Source: Viola odorata (Eukaryota; Streptophyta; Magnoliopsida; Malpighiales; Violaceae). Taken from it: 64,000 nt of DNA. Below the pieces are notes generated by a model. That model did not search any database, was not told where the DNA came from, and worked only from the letters and a program-made list of their open reading frames with translations. Both the position numbers and the translations under genes were made by a program. Shown here in pieces: positions 47,801 to 60,300 of this stretch (the stretch's first letter is position 1; the number at the start of each line of letters is the position of its first letter). Location: positions 56,394,327-56,458,326 of the forward strand of contig OY829539.1 of the NCBI GenBank assembly GCA_963691705.1, given 5' to 3'.

Positions 47801-49632
47801 TGTAGTTCTTTATCAATGAAATTGTTTTACCAGGTAAGACAGATTGTTCTTATACAAGATTGATGGTGTCAAATGTTGGGATGAGTTTTATTGGTATATC
47901 AATTGAGCAACTTCTTGCACACGCAGGGTCTTCTGCCGAAGAAATTAAATATTTCCAACGTGAGTAACTAAGCTTAGCACAGATTTAAGAATCATGACCT
48001 GATTTTATGGATATATTGCGGATTAACAATGTGTTGACAACTTTGTTTCATTTCTGTTTTCATCTTGTGGTAGCTGTGACATCAGAACACAAAGAGCTTG
48101 TTCCTCAAGTAGTAGTTTATATTTTTAGGTCCTTGTATACTTTGGTTTAGTTTCTGAATCAGAAAAGTACTCTTGCGTTGTGCGGATTCTACCTTACATT
48201 CAAGTGACTACCTTGTAGTTAATAATATTATTTTACAAACTCTTACTATTAGCTATATATCAACAAGTTTGAAGATTACACTGTAATTTTATGTCATGAA
48301 GATAGTAACGACAGAAAAGTTTACTTTGTGGTGGATGTGAATTCGTTTTGTCTTTTGTTCTAAAACAACTATCACTTTTCATCATTCTTGTTGATCATGT
48401 GCCTGTTTTCCTTTTTGTCAACCCCCAGAGTTGGAGAAACTAAAGCTACTTGTGACTGTATCTGGCTATTATGATTCATGTAAGAACTTCAAGGTGAGGA
48501 TAGATATTCTTGTTTTGTCACTTGTTTATTTTGTTTTATACATTTTGGTTTGTTAATGTTGCAACCCAAGTCACTCCTCCAATATTGATATAATCCCCAA
48601 TCATTATACTATGTTTCTCGATGATAGGATTGTCTGCAGGTAGTGATGGGAGCTAGACTGAAAAGTTAGGAGGGGCCGAATTGAACGGGCAAGAAAGAAA
48701 ATCTTAATTTTGGAGGGGCCATACATATATTAATTATTTTATTTTTGAAAAATAGATAATGTAAGGACCAAAATGGATGTTTCTAGAAAATTGGGGTCTC
48801 TTAGCTTCCTCAAGTTATAACCTAGCTCCACCACTGTCTGCAGGTGACTTAGCGCATTACTAAGTCTTCGTCAAGCATCACTTGGCTACTAATATGGTGC
48901 TTGATACGTCATGGATCTTGGGAGTATCATCAAGATAACCTGATGTTAGAAACCCAGGCAAAAAAACTTAAGAAAAGAAAGCAACAAAAATTTAGAACTA
49001 ATCAACTTACTGAATCCTATTTAACCATGCAAGTCTTATTTCAGTTAACTTAACTTGCTGAAATTAATCGAGTGACATTGGTTGCACCTTTGACCTTGTG
49101 CTTATTTTTGTGTGACGTAGAGGGAGATGCTGGTCTCTGCTGAATCAGTGGAGCTTATGAGGAATCTACTCTTATTCTTCAATTCAAATGCATCCGAACT
49201 GCCACTCAAAGTTCTCCGTCAACCAGGTTAGTTCTTTGGCACTTGACGAGGTTAAATGCGTTCAAAGATGGCTTCCTAAACCATGGGAAGTGTAATTTGA
49301 GACTGTATGCTGTTGTTTGGCTGGATCGTCCATGTTATCATTGTTTTATGTGAATGATTCAACTGTTATATGTTGTCATTGCTGCGTAAGGATATGGTTA
49401 TTGTTGGAAAAATAAGAGCGATCTGTCTGGTTGTTCTAACATAAGTTACATAATCTAGTTGCATAGGAAACGAAACAATTCTATTTTCAGAAAGCATCCC
49501 AACCAGCTCTTATTTGTTGCGTGTGCAGGTGGTCTGAGAGACGACATGAAAGCTTTCGAGATCGATAATGTTACATCAAGGAGGACGATCGAGCGTCTAT
49601 TAGAGGAATTTGGTGGGGTATCAAGAGGCTAA
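38858..49632 (+). CDS. PRUNE-like protein, DHH phosphoesterase superfamily, with degenerate DHH motif
   Basis: Thirteen exons join without a frame break to 570 residues: 38858-38899, 42268-42889, 43952-44136, 45135-45215, 45319-45360, 45436-45480, 46183-46269, 46642-46768, 46877-46957, 47834-47959, 48429-48493, 49121-49226, 49529-49632. Residues 1-215 are a plant-type low-complexity N-terminal region. From 222 the sequence follows the PRUNE/exopolyphosphatase fold: DAGS (222-225, where the family has DxDS), VNMKR-like INMKRADL, DE at 282-283, LLNGH (299-303, where the family has VDHH) and ILLDT with Asp375. The C-terminal part resembles the DHHA2 region (DCSYTRLMVSNVG; RQPGGLRDDMKAFEIDN). Two of the usual metal-binding positions are changed, so catalysis is doubtful. 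The start in exon 1 is the first in-frame ATG I can link; exon 1 is the least certain part. Confidence 0.82.
38900..42267. repeat. Degenerate tandem array filling intron 1 of the PRUNE-like gene
   Basis: Six copies of a unit marked by AATCCCAGCTCTCTGAGGCC and AGGTCAGTGAACTGATTTTG start near 39230, 39620, 40012, 40546, 41508 and 41914, so the basic period is about 390-410 bp. Each unit also carries GGTCATAATCCCATCTCAC-type and CACCTTATACTTTGT-type blocks. The longer spacings contain the 233-bp expansion listed separately. The array is noncoding. Confidence 0.88.
40737..41430. repeat. 233-bp tandem repeat, three near-identical copies
   Basis: Copies begin near 40743, 40976 and 41209, exactly 233 bp apart. 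Each starts AGTATGTCTTTAGGG and contains TTTAGGGTTTAGGG, a two-unit telomere-like box, and GACAGGCGTTTTAGG. The second and third copies are almost identical, so the amplification is recent. It is nested in the older roughly 400-bp array. Confidence 0.92.
42882..43093. repeat. Perfect 106-bp tandem duplication across the exon-2 splice donor
   Basis: Copies at 42882-42987 and 42988-43093 are identical by eye. The first contains the last 8 bases of exon 2 and its donor (TATG then GTAATA at 42890). The second recreates the same donor at 42996. 106 is not a multiple of three, so using the second donor would shift the downstream frame. Confidence 0.92.
44412..44992. mobile_element. Foldback/MULE-like MITE in intron 3 of the PRUNE-like gene
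   Basis: A 581-bp element with long imperfect inverted repeats of about 110 bp. Both arms carry AAACTACAT near the tip and CTCCCTAAAAGTTGCAA or CCCTAAAAGTTGCAA further in. The sequence GTTATTAT flanks both sides (44404-44411 and 44993-45000). The interior is AT-rich and noncoding. The superfamily is uncertain; the GGTAAACTACAT tip and the 8-9 bp duplication suggest a Mutator-like origin. Confidence 0.8.
48640..48834. mobile_element. Small MITE in intron 11 of the PRUNE-like gene
   Basis: A 195-bp insert with inverted ends GTAGTGATGGGAGCTAG and GTGGTGGAGCTAGG, flanked by the 9-bp direct repeat TGTCTGCAG (48631-48639 and 48835-48843). It contains GGAGGGGCC near each end. No coding capacity. 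The 9-bp duplication points to a Mutator- or hAT-related family. Confidence 0.82.
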
Positions 49633-51378
49633 TGTTGTATGTGAAATGTGAAGGATTAGCTAAATGCATGCATATACAATATGTATGATTCAAAGTGCAA
49701 ATGGGTTAGCCAAATGGTGAAGTTGGGCGTAAATTTGAAGTTTCTGCCTGTAAAATTTTATATGTAATGTAATAATAATACTTCACTACCAAAGACTGAT
49801 TTCTTTTTGATTTTGTTTTCTTATAATCGCACCTTTTAAGCTATCCTTCTCCCTTCTCATTAGTAAATTAATTAACTTTTTTATTAATTAATATAAATAG
49901 TTTAAAAGGGATAGTTGTTTTTTTCTTTTTTGATAAGCTAAAAGGTTGTAATAATATGTAAAATAAATAATGATTTTATTTCCATTTAATGTATTTATTG
50001 ATCGGTTGATTATAATTTATATAACTAATACATAGATATTTATCAATAGAGGTAATAGCAAAAAGGGTCTGTACTATTTTTTAAAACAGAAATCACCCTC
50101 GTCTTTTAAAAATTCTATTCAACCTTCCATGTATTAAGAGTCAACGATAAAAGTACAATCTCTGTTAGTCAAAAGGGTCTGTACTATTTTTTAAAACAGA
50201 AATCACCCTCATCTTTTAAAAATTTTATTCAACCTTCCATGTATTAAGAGTCAACGATAAAAGTACGATCTCTGTTAGTTAAACTAACAGGCCGTTAGTG
50301 TTGACCTGCTACAACAGGTTTTTTTTTTCAACCTGTAATTATTTATTAAATAATGTAATTAATTTTAAAAATAAAAAATATTAATATAATTAATTTAAAA
50401 GATCATAAAAAATATAAAAATTCCAAAATAAATTTAATTAATCTAAAAATCTAGAAAAATGTTAAAAATTCAAAAAATAAATTTAATTAATCTAAAAATC
50501 CAGGAAAAAATGAAAAAATTCCAAAAAAATTGTAATTTTTTTAAAAAAAATAATTAATCTAAAAATCCTAAAAAATAAATGGAAAAATTCTAAAATAATT
50601 TTAATTAATCTAAAAATCCAGAAAAATGTTAAAATTCCAAAATAAATTTAATTAATCTAAAAATTCGGAAAAAAATGTAAAAAATATTATGTTCTTTAAA
50701 ATAAATTGTAAGAGAGGATGAAAGAAATTTCGTTAAAATATTTAAAAAATTCACATTACAAACTTAAAATTAGTTGCTTAAATTTTATTTATTTATTAAT
50801 TTGTAGTATAAATAATTAAATTAATTATTGTATTTTCTAAGACACGTAACATGTAAAGGTAATAAAAAAGTGAGGTGATATCACCAAAAACCTCCGACGT
50901 ATCTTTCTTACATCAACTTTATGTATATTTATATATATAATATTTTGTTAGGAATTGTTAATTTCTAAATTCATAGGTAGTTGCTAAGTTTGTTTTGTTC
51001 CCAATTTGTTTTTTATTTTAAAGGAAGGATTAGAAATAAACTAGCAACTGGGATAATCCCATCAAAGTTCAAACTATCAAAGGGTAGTGGCCTGGTGGGC
51101 TTTGAAGTGGCCCAAGTACAGGGCCCGTTTCTTCATTTCTTCTCCCCCTCCACTTAGGCATAGTGTTGTGTGCTCTGCTCAGATCCATGATCTCATTTCC
51201 ATAAAAAATAAAAATCAAACGATGAAGAAGAGGGAGTTGTGATCACCGATCATAGAACTTGAAATCTGCAAGAAGCAAGGATTCTAGATCTAGCATTCTC
51301 GATCAGAATCAATCTATCCACCTTTATGCTCATCATTAATCCCCATCATCGTTAATCTTGGAGGAAAAGGAAGCAGCA
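49633..51378. other. Intergenic region between the PRUNE-like gene and VPS54
   Basis: Contains the 3' end of one gene and the leader of the next. Between them it is AT-rich. A 110-bp tandem duplication lies at about 50061-50280, and a run of short degenerate units built on AATTAATCTAAAAATCC (about 50390-50680) follows. The VPS54 promoter and leader must lie in about 51000-51378. I cannot place the transcription start. Confidence 0.6.
50061..50280. repeat. 110-bp tandem duplication
   Basis: AAAAGGGTCTGTACTATTTT starts both copies (50061 and 50171) and AAAGTACAATCTCTGTTAGT or its one-base variant ends them. Only a few differences separate the two. It lies between genes. Confidence 0.9.
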
Positions 51379-54300
51379 ATGGATCAGCAGCCTTACCAAC
51401 CGGGAAGGTCTTCTTCCATGGACTCGCCCCCATTCTCTTCCCCGTTATCTAAATCCCTCTCAGATGGTGGAATCCAGAACCTCTCTTCCGTCCTCAACAA
51501 CCCTCTCGCCTCCTCCGACGCGTCTTGGACCGGCTGGTGGTCTTCTTCCACTTCCATCCCTCCGCCGGAGTTCTCTGCATTGCTCCCCAACGCCAAGGCC
51601 GCATCAGAAGTTTCCCGGTCTGATTTTCAGAGCTACTTGTCCTCCATCGCCGAGTCCTACAACCGATTCGAGGATATCCGGAACCACGCCTCCAAGGAGG
51701 AGAAGTATTCTGATTTGGATTCCGTTGCCGGCCAGGCGGGGGAGGCTTTGGTTGCATGCTTGCGTGAGGTCCCCTCGCTTTACTTCAAGGAGGATTTCGC
51801 CTTGGAGGACGGGCCTACGTTCCGAGCCGCTTGCCCCTTCACTAATGTCCCCGAGAATCTTGTGCTGCAGGAGAAACTCTCGCAGCATTTAGACATCGTC
51901 GAGTTGCATTTGGTGAAGGAGATTTCGTTAAGATCTAACTCCTTCTTTGAGGCACAAGGGCAGTTGCAGGATCTTAATGTGAAAATTGTGGAAGGTTGTA
52001 ATAGAATTCGGGAGTTGAAGGAGACCATTAGACTCTTGGATGAAAATGTGGTGGGGTCTGCACAAGAAATTCACGATCTCAATGCTACTAGGACTAATAT
52101 GTTAGCTCTGCAACATAAATTGAGGCTTATCTTATATGTTAATCAAGCTCTCGCAGCACTTGAGCTGGTACCTCTCTATGCTCTTAAAATAATTTAGTGG
52201 ATGAAAAAACAGAATTTTGAGTTTGGTTTTCTTTTGCTTGTGCTACAGCTTGTTGCATCTGCAGATTGCGCTGGGGCCTTGGATGTCACGGATGATTTGC
52301 AGCATTTATTGGTACATCTTGAATTTCTGATGGTTTTGTAGGATGAGCATAAGATTTGTTTGGTGATCTGCGTTTTGAAAATCTCAGAAAGGAACCCATT
52401 GATACTCTCTCTCTAAGCAATTGTTTTTATCTTTTTGATAGAATGGAGATGAACTAGCAGGTCTACATTGCTTTCGCCACCTTCGGGATCACGTGGCAAC
52501 TTCAATAGATTCCATCAACAGGTAACTCTTCCTTTAAGATTTGTGGTAATATTGTCCATAGTTGCAGTGTTGATCATGAGTGAAATTACCTGTATTATTT
52601 GAAAGTGGTGTTCTGTGTTTGAGAGGAGGTATTAGCTATTTTTTTTCTTTTTCTTGAACAAGTTAGCAAACTTATAGAAAAGTTGTTGCTGTTTGCCAAG
52701 GACTCCAATCACACAATATGTATTATGTGGTTCATTTCATAATGTAGCTTAATTTTGCATTTGTGGCTACTAGTGAATCTGGGCATGGACTGTGACAATT
52801 GTTTTTTGTGAATTTTTTTTTCTGTACCAAGCTTTAGCTTTCACTTCTTGCTGCGAGTATTCTACATTCATAACCCTTAAGAATGAGATGGAGGCAGGGA
52901 TGATATAACGTGGTTTATTTGAGTAGCCTGCGACAATATTAAAGGGGAGGGGGTTTCAGGTGTAGGTTAGATGGTGCCAAAGAGCATTTCCTTATTGGGT
53001 AAACTATTTGTGGAGATCCTATCTGTAGATTGGCATTTTTTTTATACTCAAAATTGTCAGTCTTTGGTACTCATGTGCACCTAGTGTGGTAGCAAGCTGG
53101 ATATGCTCTCTCATATCGTCCTTGTCCTTGGACTCATACAGGACAGATGCATAGCAGTCCTTGACAAGTTTGTTTGTAAGGGAATTCTTTTTGTTGATCA
53201 TAGAATTAATGTTATTTTAGGGGTGCATCCAATGATTCATTGGTTGTTTAGATGTCTGATTGTTGGCTGCAGCAGTATTACAGGTTAATGTCACAGTAGG
53301 GTTTTGAAGCAACATGAGGAAAAAAGTGGCAGAAGGTTATATAAGTATCGCACCTAGGGGTCTTAAGAGTCACTCCTAGGGAAGCATAGCATCACACAAA
53401 AGCAAAGCACAAAGCTGTGTTTCTGAATAGTCTGCATTACCATTGTTTAGAATTCAACCTTTCCATTGCACCACATTTTCATATCGTAGTAGACCCTTTG
53501 AAGTCCTTCTTAAAGCTCTTTAGCTAAGGACTTAACCCTCATGTTCAATTTAGCATTGACAGGATTTAGGCAACAACAGTTTAGAATCTTAAGGCTCTGC
53601 AATCAAATTGATTGAAGAGTATGAGATAGACTGAAGAGTATGAGAAAGACTCTTAACACCAAACTTAAAGTACTTAGGATTTAGATTCAAAGGGCCACTA
53701 TCATAAATGACTGGTAAAAGTGAAAAAACCAGTGACTCAAATTTCCAGTGATGTTGAAAGTTACCAAATACCTGACTCTTAAAATATACTAAATTTATTT
53801 GAGTAATAGACTAATAGACTAATAGACTAATAGACTATTAAGTTATTATTATAGACTTGCTGGTGTCGTATCAGGATCTCTGTATAAAAAGCTCCTGCTT
53901 TCTCTTCTGGACCTACATGGAAAGCATTGTTTTGTAAATTTCCTTTCCATATTTTCAATACCTTCTTGAGGTTGCAGATGGTCCTCTTTTTTTTAACTTT
54001 TACACTTTGTACTGATATGCATCTAAGCGCATGTAAGCAAACTGAGATAACAGCCAATGTCTCGCTGCATATAAAGAATCTCCTTAAGGCTCTTTTGCCC
54101 AATAACTTACCATTTCAGAGCATCTAGCCCAAGTTGGGATTGCTAATGGAGTTGAAAAAGACGTTAAATGGGGGTTCATTGTGAAACAGAGTGGACAAGA
54201 AGCTGGGACCATCTGCAGTAGGATGCTTGTGGAAATTTAGGAATCTATATTGGATTGTTGTTGATTTATAAATTTGTATTACGCAAAAGCTGTTATTCTG

Positions 54301-57300
54301 GATATTCTTTAAGCTTGTCTCAAGTAGAAGCCTGATAATTTCCACGAAGAAGGAAAAAAACTGTTCTGTTGCTTTTTTAGTGCTAAGCCAATCTGCTTTT
54401 GCATTTTCAAGCATTTTTGTGTATCCGAGGAGCTGGGCCCTACAGGAACTTAGTTCAACACTGATTTCTAGATGCATTGCATGTGAGTTTCAGCAAGATA
54501 TTCCCTGTTATACGAGGACTGTCTGTGTGTGTTTTTCTTTTTTAAAGTAGAAAGCTCGTGTTGGTTGAGCACACGCAGCATTCCACACCATAATTCTCCA
54601 AAATTTCCTTTGAATGATTAAGAAAAAAAAGGAAAAAGCATTTCTTTCACATTATTTGTTAAAATGCTACTTATCCTAATGTTTCTTCAATGACTAATTA
54701 CATTTGTTTTTGTAGCATTCTTTCAGCAGAATTTATGCATGCTTCTATTCATGATGTTGGGAATACAGACATGGTTATTGTATCCAAAGCAAAAGCTAGA
54801 GCTTCTATTCTCACAAATGGAAGCAGTGATGTAAGTTTAATTTCAATTAGCTCATTTCATGAACCTCTATGCTCATTTGATATGGTGTAAAAATAAGAAA
54901 AAGAAAAAGAATAATATCAATGAAAAAATTTGTAATACTATCATAATTCATGTCTTTGACTTCACGAGAATGTAGGAAACAAAAGGTTTGGGCAATGACG
55001 TCTTTTTGATTCTTAGCATACAATTTGAACCACTCAGTTGTTTTAAAACTAAATTGTCATGATCGAGAGGATAAATTATAAAATCTAATTATCCGTTGAT
55101 AAGGCCTATTTAATTTGTCAGTCAATCTAACTATATAAATCATCAAATATTTTTCTGGCAATGGGTATCTTTTGGGTGCAATTAAGGGCATCGGTACAAT
55201 ATTGATAAGGTGAATCTGTATTCCTAGGTGTTGTTAGAACATGGGTTCAGCTAAGTAGTGCCTCAAAGCAGTTTCCATGTAAAATCTCACAAATTCATAT
55301 TTCTAAGGTATCTATCAGTGAGAAAAACTGAGTCTTAGAATCAAACCCTACTAACACTTCTTCAAACAAATTTAACAAGTGGGATCTGGCGATTCTGGCC
55401 ACTCATTGGCATCACCATTGTGAAGCTGTTAAAGTGTTTAAGCAAACCCAACATTTGGGGAGTTGGATTTTTAATGTTCCAGTGCATGGTCCCTAAACAT
55501 GGTTGATTAGTTAGTCTTTGGATAAGGTTGGTTTTCATGGTCTCTGCTATTTTGTTGGTACAAGGAGATTCAGTGTGTATATTTGGTCTTTAAGGTTCTC
55601 AGAATAGATGGACTGCTATTAATATTATGCATTATGTGTGGGAATAAAGAAGAACTGGAAAGTTTCTTTTTATGAATTTAGACAACGATAGTATGAATAT
55701 GATATAATATTAGTGCCAAAAAGAATTGGAAAAAGATCTTCTTTTATTTGATTGTTGACCACGATGAAACCCAAAAAACCTTTAACTGTTTTGTCCTTAA
55801 GCCATTTTTTTATCAAGACCTTAAGCCATATTAAAACCCTGCAAAGCTCAAGTTTTGTCAGGTTTAGCCATCATCTGACCTATCATCACGCTTCTCATGT
55901 ATGTGAGTTTTTGAGCAGGGCCTGTTCTAGATAACTTTGTATGAGATATTAGGAGATTGGCTTAGTTAATTTGTCTTTTTGGTTCATGGGAGGTTTCTGA
56001 CATGCTGAGTTGAGATTTGTACTATAACTGTCCTCATAAAATCAGTATCATGTCATAAAAGAAGGTAGTTAGAAGATGGGACTGTTATTTGGTTATAAAT
56101 CTCACCTTTGAGCTGGACTTAACTAGAGAACTTGAAGCATTTAAGGTCCATTTGATGAGGAGCTTATGTAGGTACGACAGGTGGTGCCCGGTAAAGATAT
56201 AGGATAATTAAAATTTAAAGGTTCTCATATTGACATGGAAGATCTACATGGTGACCCTTATCTAAGTGCTACCAAGACAATGAATATTAGACAGCATATA
56301 CCTCCCAAGTATATTGTTTCAATTCAAACATGGGCATATAAATAACACTGTTTGGTCTTTGCTTGTGTGATCTGATCCCTGCATCATACAATGATCAGGA
56401 GTATGTTGTGTGTTTCAGGATGCTATGACTAGTGAGTCTCTCTTAAGTGGGAATCATTTACCAATTCCCCTTAGGATAGAGTGGGCTTCTTGTAATTATT
56501 ATGGTATTATGCTTCTGGTGCAGACAAAGCATTTTTCTTGTTAATATATCTGAAGGGCGAGGTAGCTGTTTTGATGCGTTTTTTTAACAAGTAGCTGTTT
56601 TGATGCTATGTCTGGAGAATGCGCTCTTTTGATATTTTTACCCTTTAAAGGGAAAAAAAGGCTTGAGATTCTACCACAGTATGTTTTTGTTCTTGAGGTT
56701 CTAGTGTACATAGATAAATTTCTTTGCTTCTTGCACGCAAGAAGCATAGCAGTCAAAATAAATTGAGGCATGTAACTGTTCCATTTTCAGAAAGCCACCA
56801 GTATTTATATTTGATTTGCTGCTTTTGACCAAATGCTTCTACAGTAGGTTATTGTCCTGGAGGATAGGCACTCTGTCTGGGCTACTTTGAGAGTTACAAA
56901 GTTGTTTCATTTTTCTCTAATGCTCTGAGGCATTTCCATACTGTGGATGAACTTCATTTTATTTTATTTTTATTATGTGGGATGTTGTGTAACTTTAATA
57001 GGTAACGTCAATGGAAAACTTTGATAGTGGATTCTGTTAGCAGGTTACGTTGGATGAAGAAGAGGCCTCTAATTTCCAAGATCGTCTTCTCCCCATCATT
57101 GTGGGGCTACTTAGAACTGTGAGTTTCACCTGCAATGAAAATGCTGTAAATGCTGTATATACAGTTGAATTTCTTACCATGAAAATTATGACCTGGAAAA
57201 CTAAGAGCATAAAGTATTGCTTCCGAAGTTGCATATTTTTCTTGAAACATATCCTTTTACCTGCTTGTTTAGGAATATCATGTTGCTGCTAATGATGATA

Positions 57301-60300
57301 CTATTACGTTTGGAACTGCCGTTTTAACAGTTCTTAGGGTTCATGCCACAAATACTGGGCATATAGTTGTAAGTAATGTATACATGGTAGAAGATAATCA
57401 TGTTCTTTGGTCCTGTCCCACTGTTTCTGAAATAAGTTAAATTAAAATAGACATCTGGTCTGACTCATGTTGACCGTGCCATTTTATGTTATTTATGGTT
57501 AGAAAAACAATACAATGATGTCAGCAGAAGGTGTTGTGTCAGTGAAAAGTTGACATGTTTACATTTTTTCTTAATCCATTGGCTTGTTTTTCCTTTCTAT
57601 ACCTATTAGCACAGTCAAGGTTTTTTTGGGGCCAGGATTTAGTATAGTTAAGTTGATTCTGCTATGGTGGTTGTCTTCCAGGCTAAGCTCCCTTCAGTGT
57701 TGAGAATATATCGTGAAACACTTACTGCGGATATGAAAACAGCTATTAAGACCGCGGTTGCAGAGCTGATACCCATTCTTATGGCTCGATCTTTGGACTC
57801 AGAATTCATTCCTGGAGAGCGATCATCAGATGCAGATGGTGAGAGTATTATTTTGCATATTTTTTTTCTTTTTCATTTTTTTCCGGTTTCTTCTGTAACC
57901 ATGAAATCTGAATTACCCTTATTTTATAAAGATACGGAAATGATTTAGTTTCATTTTTCGATAAATAATTAGTTCTCTTATCCACTGATGCTGATACGTT
58001 TTAACACTCATCTGTGACTCAGGTGAAGGTTTATCACTTGCTAGCAAGTTAAGGAGCTTGTCATCTGAAAGTTTTGTTCAACTTTTAGGTGCCATTTTCG
58101 AGATTGTACGGGTAATGTATACTTCAACAAGCATTTTGCTCAGCACATATTTTATGAAGCTGTTGATGATGTATTGGACATTTAGAAAGGATGTGTTGGA
58201 TGATGTTTAGACTCCTGGACATTATTAAATCAATTTTTTGCTGCGAAATTCAATCTTTACAAAGACTACTGTGGCTCCTAACAAGTAATAGCTCTAGAAT
58301 GTAAAGGTCTGTGTCTGGAATTCTCTCTATCTGCTTCAATTGATGTCCTGAATTTTTACTTTGCTTCCAAGCTGTATGATGCTGCAAAACAGCTCATGAC
58401 CAATGGTTTAGCTGAGGCTATCAATAATTTGTTTAATCGCAAAGTGTGACCTAATATGGACAGCTTATGTGGGATCTTGAACATGCATAACTTGCTTGAA
58501 GTACTGAGGTAGAGTCACTATTTAAAATTTATTCTGACTACCCTTCAGTACTGTGCAATGGCCCAGGTTTTTCTGAGAGTCGCCTCATGCAAATTCTTGA
58601 GAGGCCTTATGCTGAGTTATAATGAATATTAATTTATGACTAACTCTGATCTCTCCTTTAGATATTGTTTTGTTTACCAGTTTTTAAAACTCGTCTATCA
58701 TATATTAAAGATTTGAAGTCGTGAGGAACTTTGCTTACTGACCTTCTCCCAGTGACTCTTTCCTTTGGTGGTACATCTTCCAGCCTGTTGTTGTTGTTCT
58801 CAAGAATTTTTTAATGAGTCTCAATTATAGCTTGTGCTTACTTATCTCGTCTTTAACTTCCCTTGGGGCTTACTGTACTTGAGTGAGAAATTGTGTTGGT
58901 GCATAAACTAACATAACAATAATATGAATCTTTTGAAAGATATGGAAACATGCTGGAATTTGTTGTGCCTATGTAAGATTATGTTATTTTTTTGCTGACA
59001 GACACATTTATGCTATTATTTCGTATGAGTTTTCCTAATTTGATATTAGAGTACTGGTTCTCCATTGCTATCATCTATATGAAAACTTGGACAAATCAAG
59101 GAGAACATTGCCCCTTTGGTTGTTTAATGTCTTTGTTTCCTACTATTTTGCATCATTTTTTAATCAATTTATTAAAAGGAAATAATGTTCTGTCAGAGTA
59201 GGAATGCTATTGGCTAGCATGCTTGGTTGAACTTTGTTGACCTTTGAATCAATTCGTCATTGATGTGGCTCTATTATTACTTGATTCAGACTTCTATTTT
59301 TCTCATTTAGGTAAGATGCAATGTAATTTTTTTTTTTCATTTAGTGAATGCAGGCTCATTTATTGCGGGCTTCTGAAGTTAGAAAGGCCGTTGAATGGAT
59401 TATGAGTAACCTTGAGGGGCACTATGCTGCTGATTCTGTTGCTGCTGGAATTGCTGTTGGTGCTGCAGCTGCTGAAACAGTCCAGGAGAGTGATGCTCAA
59501 GGTGGTTCATTTCTCTCTTTACCGCCTCAAAACGTTACTGGAATAGTTCCTTCATCTCAGAGGAGAGCAAGTGATGCAGCAGGTGCCTCAAATATGTCGA
59601 AAAATTTCAGGTGAAAAATTGTCTCTTGGTTTCTCGATTTTTTCCCCATAAGAATGTCTTGTGTTTTTTTTTGTAAAGTAATCTTGTTTCTCTTGCTAAA
59701 GTTGTACTCAATGTTTACTAAATGAATTTATGTGTATAATGTATAATATGGAATGTTCAATGCTTATCATTTCTTTCTCATGTTACATATAGTACATGCA
59801 TGGGGCGGTGAACTGATGTTAACTTGGACAGCAATCTGATGTTGAGAGAGTTTCATCTTCTGGGTTTCTTTAAGAACTCTATTGAATTAGCCAACTAAAA
59901 GTCAACTAGCTATCGTATTTTATTTGATCTAGAAGTCGGGGATTCTTTTCCAGGTTCAGAAAATGGTCAATATTTTGGGTTCTCTTTTATGTTCAAGCAT
60001 TTATTAGTACTTTAGTACGTGGATTCCTTTTGGTTAAGAAAGAGATGCTTATATTTACTTATATTTTTAAATAATGCCTATCATTCTCTGAGTTTGTTAT
60101 TGTACATGGAGATTTGTGATGTTATTATTGATGGTTGTGATTCCTAAGAACAATAGGTATGAAGCTTTGGATCACTTTTCATGTCTTATATAACATAATG
60201 GCCTTTCAAATGAGAGGTTTCCTGTTCTTTCTCTGAGCAAGGACAACAGTATTAAGTGTGTGCTATTCTTAATCGTGGGTGTTACTCAGTGTCATACTAA

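Noticed and set aside
51464..51892. 142-residue Pro/Ser/Arg-rich ORF within VPS54 exon 1
   Set aside because: It overlaps the well-supported VPS54 exon in another frame.
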